A DNA stretch of 64,000 bases from Candidatus Saccharimonadota bacterium (GTDB lineage Bacteria > Patescibacteriota > Saccharimonadia > Saccharimonadales > Saccharimonadaceae), in the NCBI GenBank assembly GCA_009777315.1, contig WRMD01000001.1, forward strand, positions 1 through 64,000, given 5' to 3'. Numbering within the stretch: the stretch's first letter is position 1; the number at the start of each line of letters is the position of its first letter. Below the pieces are notes generated by a model. That model searched no databases. It saw only the letters and a list, made by a program, of their open reading frames with translations, and was not told the DNA's origin. The translations under genes were made by a program, and so were the position numbers. This document shows, in pieces, positions 56,144-63,969 of this stretch.

Positions 56144-57586
56144 ATGGGCTTCATGGAAAAAGTCAAGAAGATGTTGACACAGCCGATTGGTGGAACTGGT
56201 AAAGCCCAGCCCCAGAAGCAAGCGGCAGCGCCGGTGCCGACAGTGCCGATAGCGACGGCGATTGTGCCGGGTCAGGCAAAAACGAGTGTGTCGATTGAAG
56301 AGGTGATGAACTCGGTGGCGGATGGGATCGTGGCGTTGGACCGCTCGGGGACGATACGACTGATAAATGTAGCGGCGGCGAGGCTGGCGGGGTTTGCGAA
56401 TTCGGCGGACGCGGTGGGGCTGAACTACGCAAGCGTGTTGCAGTTGGTGGATGTGGCGGGAGCGCCGCTGGAAGAAAGGCATAATCCGCTGATTAAGGCG
56501 CTGACGAATAATGAGACGATGACGACGCGGGATTTCAGCTTGGTGAGTCGGGAGAATCAGAAGAGGACGCCGGTGGAGCTGACGACTTCGTATGACAAGC
56601 TGGACGACGCGATAATCGTGACGTATCGGGATATCTCGCAGGAGTTAAAGGAAGATGGCGAGCAGATGGAGTTTATCTCGACAGCGAGCCATGAGATGCG
56701 GACGCCGATTGCGTCGATTGAGGGGTATTTGGGGTTGGCGCTTAATGAAAAGAGCGCGACGATAGATGCGCGGGCGCGAGAATATTTGGTGAAGGCGCAT
56801 GAGGCGAGCCAGCATCTAGGGAAATTGTTTAAGGATCTGCTGGATGCGACGCAGGCATCGGATCAGCGGCTGAAAGCGAGTTTGGAGCCGGTGGAGATGA
56901 CGGAGCTGGTGCGGAATGTGGTGAGTGGGTTTTCGCCGATGGTGGCGCAGAAGAATCTGGTGCTTTTGTTTAACTCGATACCGCTGTCGCAAGCTACGGC
57001 TGATCATCAGTTGACGCAAAAGTTGTTTGCTAGGGTGGATCCGGGGTTTGTGCGAGAGATTGTGAATAATTTGATGGAGAACGCGATTAAATATACACCG
57101 GCGGGACGGATTGAGGTGACGGTGCAGGGTAGCCAAAATGAGGTGGTGGTGTCGGTGCGAGATAGTGGCGTGGGGATTTCCGCGGATGATTTGCCGCATA
57201 TTTTTCAGAAGTTTTATCGGTCGGATAACTCGGATACGCGGACAATTAACGGGACGGGGCTGGGGCTGTATATCGCGCGGGCGCGGACTGAGGCGATGGA
57301 TGGGCAGCTGTCGGCGGATAGTACGTTTGGGCGTGGGTCGATATTTTTCCTGAGGCTACCGCGGATGACGGATGAGGAGTTTGACAAGGAGCGGGGGTTG
57401 GCGGATAATCAATTGGAGATGCCGAGTGCGGAAGAGCGGGCGGCGACGGTGCCAGCAGTAGCGCCTGCGGGACAAACAGTCGTCCAGGGTGCACCAGCGC
57501 TTCCAGCGCAACCTGCGGCTACGCCCGCACCTGTTCAGCAGCAAGTTCAAGTGGCGGAGCAGCCAGTAATAAATCAAGGAGGATAG
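56144..57586 (+). CDS. Cytoplasmic PAS-histidine kinase
   Basis: The 480-residue product has no membrane helix. A Pro/Ala-rich start (about 20-45) precedes a PAS domain (about 50-165, VADGIVALDRSGTIRLIN). The H-box is FISTASHEMRTPIAS (His183), and the ATPase domain has N-box NNLMENAIKYTP, G1 VRDSGVGIS and G2 NGTGLGLYIAR. The C-terminal tail of about 60 residues is rich in Pro, Ala and Gln. Being soluble, it must sense an internal signal or membrane contacts through partners. The response regulator starts right after its stop. Confidence 0.92.
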   Translation: MGFMEKVKKMLTQPIGGTGKAQPQKQAAAPVPTVPIATAIVPGQAKTSVSIEEVMNSVADGIVALDRSGTIRLINVAAARLAGFANSADAVGLNYASVLQLVDVAGAPLEERHNPLIKALTNNETMTTRDFSLVSRENQKRTPVELTTSYDKLDDAIIVTYRDISQELKEDGEQMEFISTASHEMRTPIASIEGYLGLALNEKSATIDARAREYLVKAHEASQHLGKLFKDLLDATQASDQRLKASLEPVEMTELVRNVVSGFSPMVAQKNLVLLFNSIPLSQATADHQLTQKLFARVDPGFVREIVNNLMENAIKYTPAGRIEVTVQGSQNEVVVSVRDSGVGISADDLPHIFQKFYRSDNSDTRTINGTGLGLYIARARTEAMDGQLSADSTFGRGSIFFLRLPRMTDEEFDKERGLADNQLEMPSAEERAATVPAVAPAGQTVVQGAPALPAQPAATPAPVQQQVQVAEQPVINQGG

Positions 57587-58381
57587 ATGGATCAGAAGAA
57601 GGTTCTGATTGTAGAAGACGACGCGGCGCTGGGGGAGATTTATGACGTGCGGCTGAAGAATGAGGGTTATCAGGTGACGTTGGCACATGACGGCGAGGAG
57701 GCGTTGCAAAAAGTGACGCAGATTAAGCCGGATTTGGTGCTGAGCGATGTGATGATGCCAAAGATTAGTGGGTTTGATGTGCTGGATGTGATACGATCGA
57801 CGCCGGAAACGAAAGATACAAAGGTGATAATGATGACGGCGCTGTCGGGGAGTGAGCATCAGGATCGTGGGCAGAAGCTGGGGGTGGATTTGTATATGGT
57901 GAAGAGTCAGGTGGGGATTGAGGATATTGTGAATGCGGTGAATCAGCTATTGGGTGGTGGGACCGGGACGAGTACGCCGACGGCGAATGTGCCGGGGGCG
58001 GTGGCGCCGGCGACGACGCCTGTGGTGCCACCGGCAGCGGCCGCGCCTGCGGCGCCGAGTGTTCCAGCTCCGGCTGCGCCGACAACAGCAGTGCCGATAG
58101 CGACTGTTCCTGCTGTGCCTGCTCCGGCGCCTCCGAATGCTCCCGCGGCATCAGAGTTTGCGCCGCCGACTGCTCCGTCTACGGAAGCACCAGCAGCGAC
58201 GACTGTGCCGGTAACGACACCGGATGTACCGGTGGCGATAAATGTAACGACGGGACCAGCGTCAGAAGCGAGTGCTCCTGTTGCACCGGCTACTATGGGA
58301 CAGCCGCCGACTTCTTCTTCGCCTATCATTGATGCGGATAAGATAGTAGCGACGCCACCTGGGCCGACTTCGGTATTTTAA
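57587..58381 (+). CDS. Response regulator with Pro/Ala-rich tail and no output domain
   Basis: The 264-residue product starts directly after the kinase stop with an AAGGAGG site in the kinase end. The receiver domain (1-125) has acidic pair ED-D at 10-12, phospho-acceptor Asp54 in LVLSDVMMP, Thr84 and Lys106. The remaining 140 residues are low-complexity Pro/Ala/Thr (VPPAAAAPAAP, VPIATVPAVP) without DNA-binding, enzymatic or helix-turn-helix features. Part of this tail resembles the kinase N-terminus (PVPTVPIATAIVP). It probably acts by protein contacts. Confidence 0.9.
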   Translation: MDQKKVLIVEDDAALGEIYDVRLKNEGYQVTLAHDGEEALQKVTQIKPDLVLSDVMMPKISGFDVLDVIRSTPETKDTKVIMMTALSGSEHQDRGQKLGVDLYMVKSQVGIEDIVNAVNQLLGGGTGTSTPTANVPGAVAPATTPVVPPAAAAPAAPSVPAPAAPTTAVPIATVPAVPAPAPPNAPAASEFAPPTAPSTEAPAATTVPVTTPDVPVAINVTTGPASEASAPVAPATMGQPPTSSSPIIDADKIVATPPGPTSVF

Positions 58382-58387
58382 GATTGT

Positions 58388-59050
58388 ATGCGGTTAAATA
58401 AGTACTTGGCGCTGGCTCTGGGGATCTCGCGGCGGGAGGCTGATGAATTGGTGGCTTCGGGGCGAGTGGAGCAGCGGGGCGAGGATGTGCTGGTGGATGG
58501 TAAGGTGGTGAAGCCGATGCCGTATAAGTATTTGGCGTTTCATAAGCCGGTGGGGTATGTGTCGAGTCGGCGGGCGCAAGGCCAAGCGCCAACGATATAT
58601 GAGATTTTGCCGGAGAAATATCATCATTTGAAGCCGGTGGGGCGGCTGGATAAGGATAGCTCGGGGATAATATTATTGACGAATGATGGGGATTTTGCGG
58701 AGCGGATGACGCATCCGAAATATGAGAAAGAAAAATTATATGAGGTGGAGTTGGATCATGATTTGACGCCGCTACATCAGCAGATGATAGCGGATTTTGG
58801 GGTGGATTTGCCAGATGGGAAGAGTAAGATGGGGTTAGCGAGGCGGGATGAGGGGTATGGGGACGGGAAAGGGGAGCGACGTGAGTGGTCGGTGACGCTA
58901 AAAGAAGGGCGGAATCGGCAGATTCGGCGGACGTTTGGGGCTCTGGGGTATACGGTGGTGGGGTTGCATCGGGTGAAGTTTGGGGTGTATGAACTAGCGG
59001 AGTTACCGACGGGGGAGTGGCAGGAGTTTACTATAAGAAACCAAGGTTAG
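58388..59050 (+). CDS. Pseudouridine synthase, RsuA/RluB family
   Basis: The 220-residue product has an N-terminal S4 RNA-binding domain (MRLNKYLALALGISRREADELVASGRV), then the catalytic domain with KPVGRLDKDSSGIILLTNDGD, whose Asp is the catalytic residue, and KEGRNRQIRRTFGALGYTVVGLHRVKFG. It converts uridine to pseudouridine in 16S or 23S rRNA, and which one cannot be decided. It lies 6 bp after the response regulator and may be cotranscribed with it. Confidence 0.93.
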   Translation: MRLNKYLALALGISRREADELVASGRVEQRGEDVLVDGKVVKPMPYKYLAFHKPVGYVSSRRAQGQAPTIYEILPEKYHHLKPVGRLDKDSSGIILLTNDGDFAERMTHPKYEKEKLYEVELDHDLTPLHQQMIADFGVDLPDGKSKMGLARRDEGYGDGKGERREWSVTLKEGRNRQIRRTFGALGYTVVGLHRVKFGVYELAELPTGEWQEFTIRNQG

Positions 59051-59055
59051 GGAAA

Positions 59056-59091
59056 CAACGAGCCCCCTGCTTTATGCAGGGGGTGTCGTTG
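59056..59091. terminator. Hairpin between convergent genes
   Basis: CCCCCTGC-TTTAT-GCAGGGGG core stem, extended outward by CAACGA/TCGTTG. There is no long U-run, so termination is likely but not certain. Confidence 0.7.
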
Positions 59092-59123
59092 GTTGGAGTC
59101 TTCCACCTATGGAGCGGTCAACT

Positions 59124-59822
59124 CTATTTTTTTCGGCTGATGACGAAGTAACCACCGGCGGTAGCAAGAGCTACTGCACCAGCGATACCAGTCGCAACTG
59201 CTACCGGACCAGTTGGGGGTAGCGGTGGTGGCGTTGGTGGAGGGGTATCACATGGGAGACCGTCCACGATAATGCTCACGTCGTAACGATTGGTGTTGGT
59301 GATGATATTACGGGTATCGTTATCATAACCGGTTACTTGTGCGTTCCAGTGGTAGGCGTTGCGGCCACACTTAAGCTGATCGACAGCTGGAACTTTGATG
59401 TTGAATCGAACTGTTGCGGAACCAGAGCCGTCGCTCGGATTGTAAATACCGAAACGGCCAAGGCTAAACTGCTGGGTAATATCCTGGCTGTTGATGAACT
59501 GGCCATCAGGGAACTGGCGGCTAAACACGCGAGCAGAGTTACCTACTACGGTGAGTTGACCGCTAACGTTCATGTTAGCCCGAACGTCAAGTCGGATACC
59601 AGCAAGGGTAGTTGTGTTGTAGACTATAAACATAGCCTCGACAACTTCGCCCGGTTGAGCGACGATGTCTTTTTGGAACGCGCCGGTCGAGTTAAGTCGT
59701 CGAACGCCGGCTACGATCGTTGGGTCACCGATGGGGCCAGCCGAAACTGGTGCCACCATAGCAACTGTCGCAACAGTCGCCGCAGCCGCAGCTGCCAGGA
59801 CACGATTAAAAGCTTTTTTCAT
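59124..59822 (-). CDS. Secreted surface protein with LPxTG-type sorting signal
   Basis: The 232-residue product has a signal peptide (MKKAFNRVLAAAAAATVATVAMVAPVSA, cut after Ala28). A beta-rich domain with two cysteines (LKCGRNAYHW, LPCDTPPP) follows, then a Pro-rich spacer, LPPTG, a hydrophobic helix (about 211-228) and the tail SRKK. That is a complete sortase sorting signal, implying cell-wall anchoring and a Gram-positive-like envelope. No sortase gene is in the window. A TGAAAGGAG ribosome site and a consensus promoter suggest strong expression through a structured leader (59843-59927). Confidence 0.85.
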   Translation of the reverse strand: MKKAFNRVLAAAAAATVATVAMVAPVSAGPIGDPTIVAGVRRLNSTGAFQKDIVAQPGEVVEAMFIVYNTTTLAGIRLDVRANMNVSGQLTVVGNSARVFSRQFPDGQFINSQDITQQFSLGRFGIYNPSDGSGSATVRFNIKVPAVDQLKCGRNAYHWNAQVTGYDNDTRNIITNTNRYDVSIIVDGLPCDTPPPTPPPLPPTGPVAVATGIAGAVALATAGGYFVISRKK

Positions 59823-59842
59823 TAAAAACTCCTTTCAATGTA

Positions 59843-59927
59843 ACTTGTTAGTCACTTTAACAATTTGCATGGTAAAAACCACGCTTCATCAGCCGAATTG
59901 TTAAAATGCCTCTCCCGACCAACAAGT
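59843..59927 (-). promoter_or_regulatory. Nested hairpin in the 5' leader of the LPxTG protein gene
   Basis: Three stacked stems on the transcript: ACTTGTTGGTC with GACTAACAAGT (11 bp, one G-U), TTTAACAATT with AATTGTTAAA (10 bp) and GCGTGGT with ACCATGC (7 bp, one G-U), with an asymmetric internal bulge. It ends about 10 nt upstream of the ribosome site, which stays free. It could stabilise the mRNA or be a regulatory element. Confidence 0.75.
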
Positions 59928-59953
59928 CAGATTACTAACTACGAGATAATACT

Positions 59954-59982
59954 AGTGTATAGGGTAAGTGGGGGAGTTGCAA
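59954..59982 (-). promoter_or_regulatory. Promoter of the LPxTG surface protein gene
   Basis: TTGCAA, 17-nt spacer, TACACT on the - strand. The leader is about 125 nt. Confidence 0.65.
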
Positions 59983-60124
59983 GCATGATCGCTTTGCAAA
60001 CTCCCCGCAGGCTCTTCTATACAAAAAGTCGAGCTAAGGTACTCACCCCTGTTGTATTGCAGGTGGTGCTATATATGGGCGGATTGACGCTCCGCTAAAG
60101 GCGTTAAAGTTTTGAGAGAGTTGT

Positions 60125-62374
60125 TTAGTGCCATCCGGCGGGGTCGTCACCATCGACTCCGGTTCCAGAGCCTCCCGGTAAGAGTTCGGTCGGGGTATCC
60201 TGACCTTTTTCTTCTGGTGGGGGTTGGAGGGAGGGGTCGGATGGGAAGTCGTATTCCCTGGGGTGGCCGGCTTCTTCGGGGACGTCAACTCCGGGTGTAC
60301 CGCCCCAATGGTCGGGGTAGTTGCCGGGTGGGACGTCTTGCCATTGCTCGACGTACCGGAGGTAATTGACGATGACCGTGGTGTTGCCGGTGACGTTGTT
60401 TAGGGTGTACATGGCGCTACCGCCACTTGCTGTCCAACCGGATGGGGGGCTGTCGTGACCGCCGACGGAGCTACCGTTGATGGTCATACCGCTAAATGTG
60501 TGGAACCTTTCGTTTGGCCCCAACACAACCCTGCCTACAGCGCCGCCCGTACCGACGTCGCCGATGCGGAAAGTTGCTGACTGGTTGGTTGTTCGGATGG
60601 TCTGGGTGCTGACGGTTTCGACTACAGCGTGTGTCATTGTGTCAATTAGGCGAATGGTAACGGTTACGTCCCATTCTTGGGCTGCGGCCGGGCGACGGAT
60701 ATAGTAGGCGTTGACCGTTCTATTAGCGGTAATATTGCTAATAGTGTGGCTTTGGCCTCTGGTGACGTTGGTTCCGTCGACATTGTGCAGCTCGTGCGCG
60801 TGTCCACCGTGGGTCAATGTTCCGGGGATGGTGTGACTGCCGCCAACTTGGATAGTGTGGGTGGTGGTGCCGGCGCGGGTCCAGTTAGCGGTACCCTGCT
60901 CGGCGACGTAGTTGTTGACGGTTAGGGTCACAGTCGTGGGCTGGTTGCGTACATAAACCGCGCGGAGCAAGGTGTTACCAGTAGGCGTAAAGCTGAAACT
61001 GGTGCCACTGGCGTTATGCCTCCGAATAAACGTTTGGCCGTTGCTGCTGTATTCCCTGACTTCACTAATAGTGTAGTCATTCGACCTTGGCAGGTTGAAG
61101 CTCATGGCTCGGTTAATCGGGCCCGTCTTCGAATCCCTTTGAGTGCCGGGTACCAGCATATAGTTGCCGCCTGACACATATACATGGTCCATGATGACGG
61201 TAACGTTTTGTGGCTGCGGCGGTGGGGTCGGGCCGGGGGGAGTAGGAGTAGGAGTAGCATCCGCTGCTCGCAAATAGTATGCGTGCAGGGTCATGTTGCC
61301 TGAAACCGTGACCGTAAAGCCTTGGCCACGCGCCCCATCCCGGTCGTTGACTCGGATGAGCTCGTGGGTGTGGCCGCCGTAACTGAATGTCCCAGGGACG
61401 GTATGGCTACTGCCGACGTTGACTGTGAAGGTTTGGGTGCCCGCGCTGGTCCATTGAGTTGCTCCCGATTGGGCCACGTAATTGTTTACTGTGACCGTGA
61501 CGGTTTGCGGTTGCGGAGTTTCTCCTCCCTCGCCCGGTGGTATTCCCGGTGGGCGATGGCTGTCATCCCGTGGCACGTCTCTGATGACGTGTCTTTCGGT
61601 CAGGATGTTGAAGCACTCAATCAACGCGTAGGCTACTTGGCCGTCGGCGAAGGTAAAGGTGCCGACATGGCGTTGGTCAGCCGTGAGGTTGATGTTCCAC
61701 GGGTTATATCGGAACCCTGGAACTCGGTTGGACTGGCTGAAAGACTGCCGCGTGCTGTTGAAGTACGTATTGTAAAACGCGCTCCAACCGATGTTGTTAC
61801 GGAAAGTGCCAAAAGGTTGCGCCGTAAAACCAACAATTTCCTTGCCGCCGTTCCCGGGCGCCGCGTGGTTAAACGTGGTCGCAATGTCCGGGTAGAGCCT
61901 CCAGGTGGAATTGAAGTATTCCATCATTTTGGCTTCGCGTTCGGCGTGGGGCAAGTGTGCGTAAGTGCGATACCACGCGTCGAGCATGATAAAGCTTACG
62001 GAGTTGTTGTGGTCGTTTGCCGAGGTCCGGGTAGGGTCGGTTTCGCTACCTACCAGGGGTTGTTCGGCTCCTTCGTTGGTTTCGCCCGGGTTATTGGTTT
62101 CGGGGTTGTTGGTTTCGTCGAGGTTGCTAGCGTCGCTAGGCAGCTCGGGGAACTCCGGGAAATCGTCCAACGGGGTGTTGTTTTGTGCTAACTGGGTTGA
62201 CCAATCGGCGACAGACGTCGCGGTGCCGGACTGCGAAAACAGATTGCAGCCGGACAGGAAAACTACGCTCATGACGAGCATGACAGTGAGGAGTAATCCT
62301 CTTGTTGTGACCATCGCCAGCCCAGGGGCAGTGGCGACAGTCCGGGTGGTGCTGAGGTTCTCGGTCTTTTTCAT
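60125..62374 (-). CDS. Large repeat-containing surface lipoprotein
   Basis: The 749-residue product has a long basic N-region, a hydrophobic core and a lipobox LSGC (Cys at about 43), implying lipid anchoring. After an acidic Pro/Asn linker comes a unique domain (about 125-270). At least three beta repeats follow: two closely similar (VTVTVNNYVAQSGATQWTSAG... and VTLTVNNYVAEQGTANWTRAG..., each with SHT(V/I)PG, GGH(T/A)HEL and AYY(L/I)R) and further divergent ones, resembling MucBP/InlB B-type repeats. A Pro/Gly-rich acidic tail ends the protein. Such repeats suggest adhesion to host or partner surfaces. Confidence 0.8.
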   Translation of the reverse strand: MKKTENLSTTRTVATAPGLAMVTTRGLLLTVMLVMSVVFLSGCNLFSQSGTATSVADWSTQLAQNNTPLDDFPEFPELPSDASNLDETNNPETNNPGETNEGAEQPLVGSETDPTRTSANDHNNSVSFIMLDAWYRTYAHLPHAEREAKMMEYFNSTWRLYPDIATTFNHAAPGNGGKEIVGFTAQPFGTFRNNIGWSAFYNTYFNSTRQSFSQSNRVPGFRYNPWNINLTADQRHVGTFTFADGQVAYALIECFNILTERHVIRDVPRDDSHRPPGIPPGEGGETPQPQTVTVTVNNYVAQSGATQWTSAGTQTFTVNVGSSHTVPGTFSYGGHTHELIRVNDRDGARGQGFTVTVSGNMTLHAYYLRAADATPTPTPPGPTPPPQPQNVTVIMDHVYVSGGNYMLVPGTQRDSKTGPINRAMSFNLPRSNDYTISEVREYSSNGQTFIRRHNASGTSFSFTPTGNTLLRAVYVRNQPTTVTLTVNNYVAEQGTANWTRAGTTTHTIQVGGSHTIPGTLTHGGHAHELHNVDGTNVTRGQSHTISNITANRTVNAYYIRRPAAAQEWDVTVTIRLIDTMTHAVVETVSTQTIRTTNQSATFRIGDVGTGGAVGRVVLGPNERFHTFSGMTINGSSVGGHDSPPSGWTASGGSAMYTLNNVTGNTTVIVNYLRYVEQWQDVPPGNYPDHWGGTPGVDVPEEAGHPREYDFPSDPSLQPPPEEKGQDTPTELLPGGSGTGVDGDDPAGWH

Positions 62375-62680
62375 GGAAAAGGGCCCCTTTCTTCAATAGA
62401 TTTTTTTGGTATTCTACACGGCCTGAAGCCGATCGTAGCTTGGTATGGTTGTCGATGACGAAATCGTCGGGTAGTACGGGAAATCTAATCTATATAGAAA
62501 CAGCAAAAGCTGGTAATATGGGGGTGGTTTTAACATCTCTCTCTGGTGCTTTGCACCATCCTGACACTAGCGGTTTAGTTCTAGTACCAGGGCGGTGCAT
62601 AGCACGCAAATTCGTTGTTAATAATCTGACTTGTTAAATCGCGTCTCTAGACGCTCGATCTAGTCGACCATCCATTGACT
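62375..62680 (-). promoter_or_regulatory. Long (about 305 nt) structured leader of the lipoprotein gene
   Basis: No upstream ORF is convincing. Hairpins include GCGTCTAGAGACGC (62641-62654), GGTGC-AAA-GCACC (62545-62557) and GTGCTATGCAC. A 19-nt motif AACAAGTCAGATTATTAAC (- strand, 62636-62618) also occurs, with one mismatch and in inverse orientation, at 59921-59939. An unrecognised regulatory RNA is possible. Confidence 0.5.
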
Positions 62681-62686
62681 GTTTCC

Positions 62687-62715
62687 ATTATAGCACACCA
62701 GGTCTCAAAAGTCAA
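62687..62715 (-). promoter_or_regulatory. Promoter of the lipoprotein gene
   Basis: TTGACT, 17-nt spacer, TATAAT on the - strand. Confidence 0.8.
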
Positions 62716-62798
62716 TAGATTTCAAGCATTATATAAGCATTTTGAGGCAAAAACTAGTGTTTTAGCATGAAATGCTTATGTTTTTGGGGATTTTAGGG

Positions 62799-62827
62799 TT
62801 GTCTATGGGGTAAAGATGTGTTAAAAT
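62799..62827 (+). promoter_or_regulatory. Promoter of the His-Glu-Glu tRNA cluster
   Basis: TTGTCT, 17-nt spacer, TAAAAT, 8 nt before tRNA-His. Confidence 0.65.
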
Positions 62828-62835
62828 AACGCTGT

Positions 62836-62912
62836 GGTGAGCGTAGCTCAGTTGGTAGAGCCCCGGGTTGTGGTTCCGGTTGTCGCGGGTTCGAGCCCCG
62901 TCGCTCACCCCA
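62836..62912 (+). tRNA. tRNA-His (anticodon GTG)
   Basis: GTGAGCG pairs with CGCTCAC, anticodon loop TTGTGGT, T loop TTCGAGC. An extra 5' G (62836) faces discriminator C, the His identity element, followed by CCA. Confidence 0.95.
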
Positions 62913-62981
62913 CAGTGAGCCTGCGCGAGCCTGATAATCGGCTTTAGAAAGCCTCACGGACAGTTAAAAAATGGTGACAAT

Positions 62982-63057
62982 GGCCCCATAGCCAAGTGGT
63001 TAAGGCACAGGGTTTTCATCCCTGCATACGTGGGTTCGATCCCCGCTGGGGTCACCA
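62982..63057 (+). tRNA. tRNA-Glu (anticodon TTC)
   Basis: GGCCCCA with TGGGGTC, anticodon stem CAGGG/CCCTG around TTTTCAT (TTC), T loop TTCGATC, encoded ACCA. Confidence 0.93.
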
Positions 63058-63061
63058 TTAA

Positions 63062-63136
63062 GGCCTCATCGTCTAACGGTTAGGACACCAGGTTCTCATC
63101 CTGGCAATCGGAGTTCGATTCTCCGTGAGGTCACCA
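63062..63136 (+). tRNA. tRNA-Glu (anticodon CTC)
   Basis: GGCCTCA with TGAGGTC, anticodon stem CCAGG/CCTGG around TTCTCAT (CTC), T loop TTCGATT, encoded ACCA. Four nt separate it from the preceding tRNA. Confidence 0.93.
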
Positions 63137-63191
63137 TGATAGACAGTGGTGAAATGAAAAAGCACCTCTGGACAAAGGAAACGATCTTGAT

Positions 63192-63785
63192 ATGAAATTA
63201 TTACCTAAAATCTTAATCGGCTTAGGTTCTACAACAGCGGTAGTTGCTACTACTGCCGTCATTAACCCATTCGGGATAGCAAATAGCGTTCCTGTAATTA
63301 GCCAAGCAAGAGAGGCCTATTTAATGGGAAGAATCATGGCTGGCACGGATCCAAAGGATATTGCCAGCGAAAAAGAAATCTGCTTACTCAGCGATAAATA
63401 TGAACACGGAAGGTATACTTGGTTTGACGAGCCGCATTATGCAGGTATGCAACAGCAACAGATAGAAAAGGAAGTTCCAGAACGAGATCCTAATAATCGC
63501 GGCGCTTACACTGGGAATATGACAACTGTCTATGAGACGGGAGAATATGTTCCAACTTATAAAAACTGTATCGGTTGGAAAGAATCAATCACAGATGATA
63601 AGGGTGTGTATTACGAGTTCAGTTCCCCTGACGATTATATTAGGTGGTTAGATGCCGATCGAGAACGACGCGAACAAGAGGCCGAACAGAGTCGGAGGGA
63701 GTCAGAAGAGACAACGAGACGAATGGAACGAGAAAGGTGCGAAGCCAACAGAGCGCGAGGTTATATATTGGAGGGTTGCGAATGA
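63192..63785 (+). CDS. Exported protein with charged coiled-coil C-terminus (197 aa), function unknown
   Basis: A basic start and hydrophobic segment (about 5-25, PKILIGLGSTTAVVATTAVI) give a signal peptide or anchor. The middle contains aromatic motifs (HGRYTWFDEPHYAGM) and paired cysteines. The C-terminal 50 residues are strongly charged and helical (DRERREQEAEQSRRESEETTRR). Base composition and codon use are clearly more A+T-rich than the rest of the window, which suggests recent transfer next to the tRNA cluster, a common integration area. No family is recognised. Its start has no strong ribosome site. Confidence 0.72.
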   Translation: MKLLPKILIGLGSTTAVVATTAVINPFGIANSVPVISQAREAYLMGRIMAGTDPKDIASEKEICLLSDKYEHGRYTWFDEPHYAGMQQQQIEKEVPERDPNNRGAYTGNMTTVYETGEYVPTYKNCIGWKESITDDKGVYYEFSSPDDYIRWLDADRERREQEAEQSRRESEETTRRMERERCEANRARGYILEGCE

Positions 63786-63814
63786 GCCATTGCTCCACTG
63801 CCCCATATGGGGAG

Positions 63815-63934
63815 ACAAAAATAACATCCGCTTCTGGCAGATGCTATTCCCAGACTGGGCGGTGTCTCAAGAGAGACACTCAGTCAATTTGACCGACACC
63901 AGACTGTTAAGCAGTGCTACTTGACGTAACCTGC
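63815..63934 (-). ncRNA. Candidate small RNA of about 120 nt
   Basis: A near-perfect promoter (63941-63969) starts transcription near 63934. There is no ATG in the transcript. An internal hairpin GTGTCTC-TCTT-GAGACAC lies at 63862-63879. It ends with CATCTGC-CAGAA-GCGGATG followed by TTATTTTTG, a good Rho-independent terminator at 63815-63843. It runs toward, but stops before, the 197-aa gene end. Identity unknown. Confidence 0.6.
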
Positions 63935-63940
63935 ACTTCC

Positions 63941-63969
63941 ATTGTATCATATGTTAAGTTATGTGTCAA
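63941..63969 (-). promoter_or_regulatory. Consensus promoter of the candidate small RNA
   Basis: TTGACA, 17-nt spacer, TACAAT on the - strand, the best promoter match at the right edge. Confidence 0.82.

Noticed and set aside
63139-63155. GACAGTGGTGAAAT resembling the cassette 5' box on the - strand
   Set aside because: Only a partial match, with no 3' block or open frame nearby; probably chance or a very old remnant.
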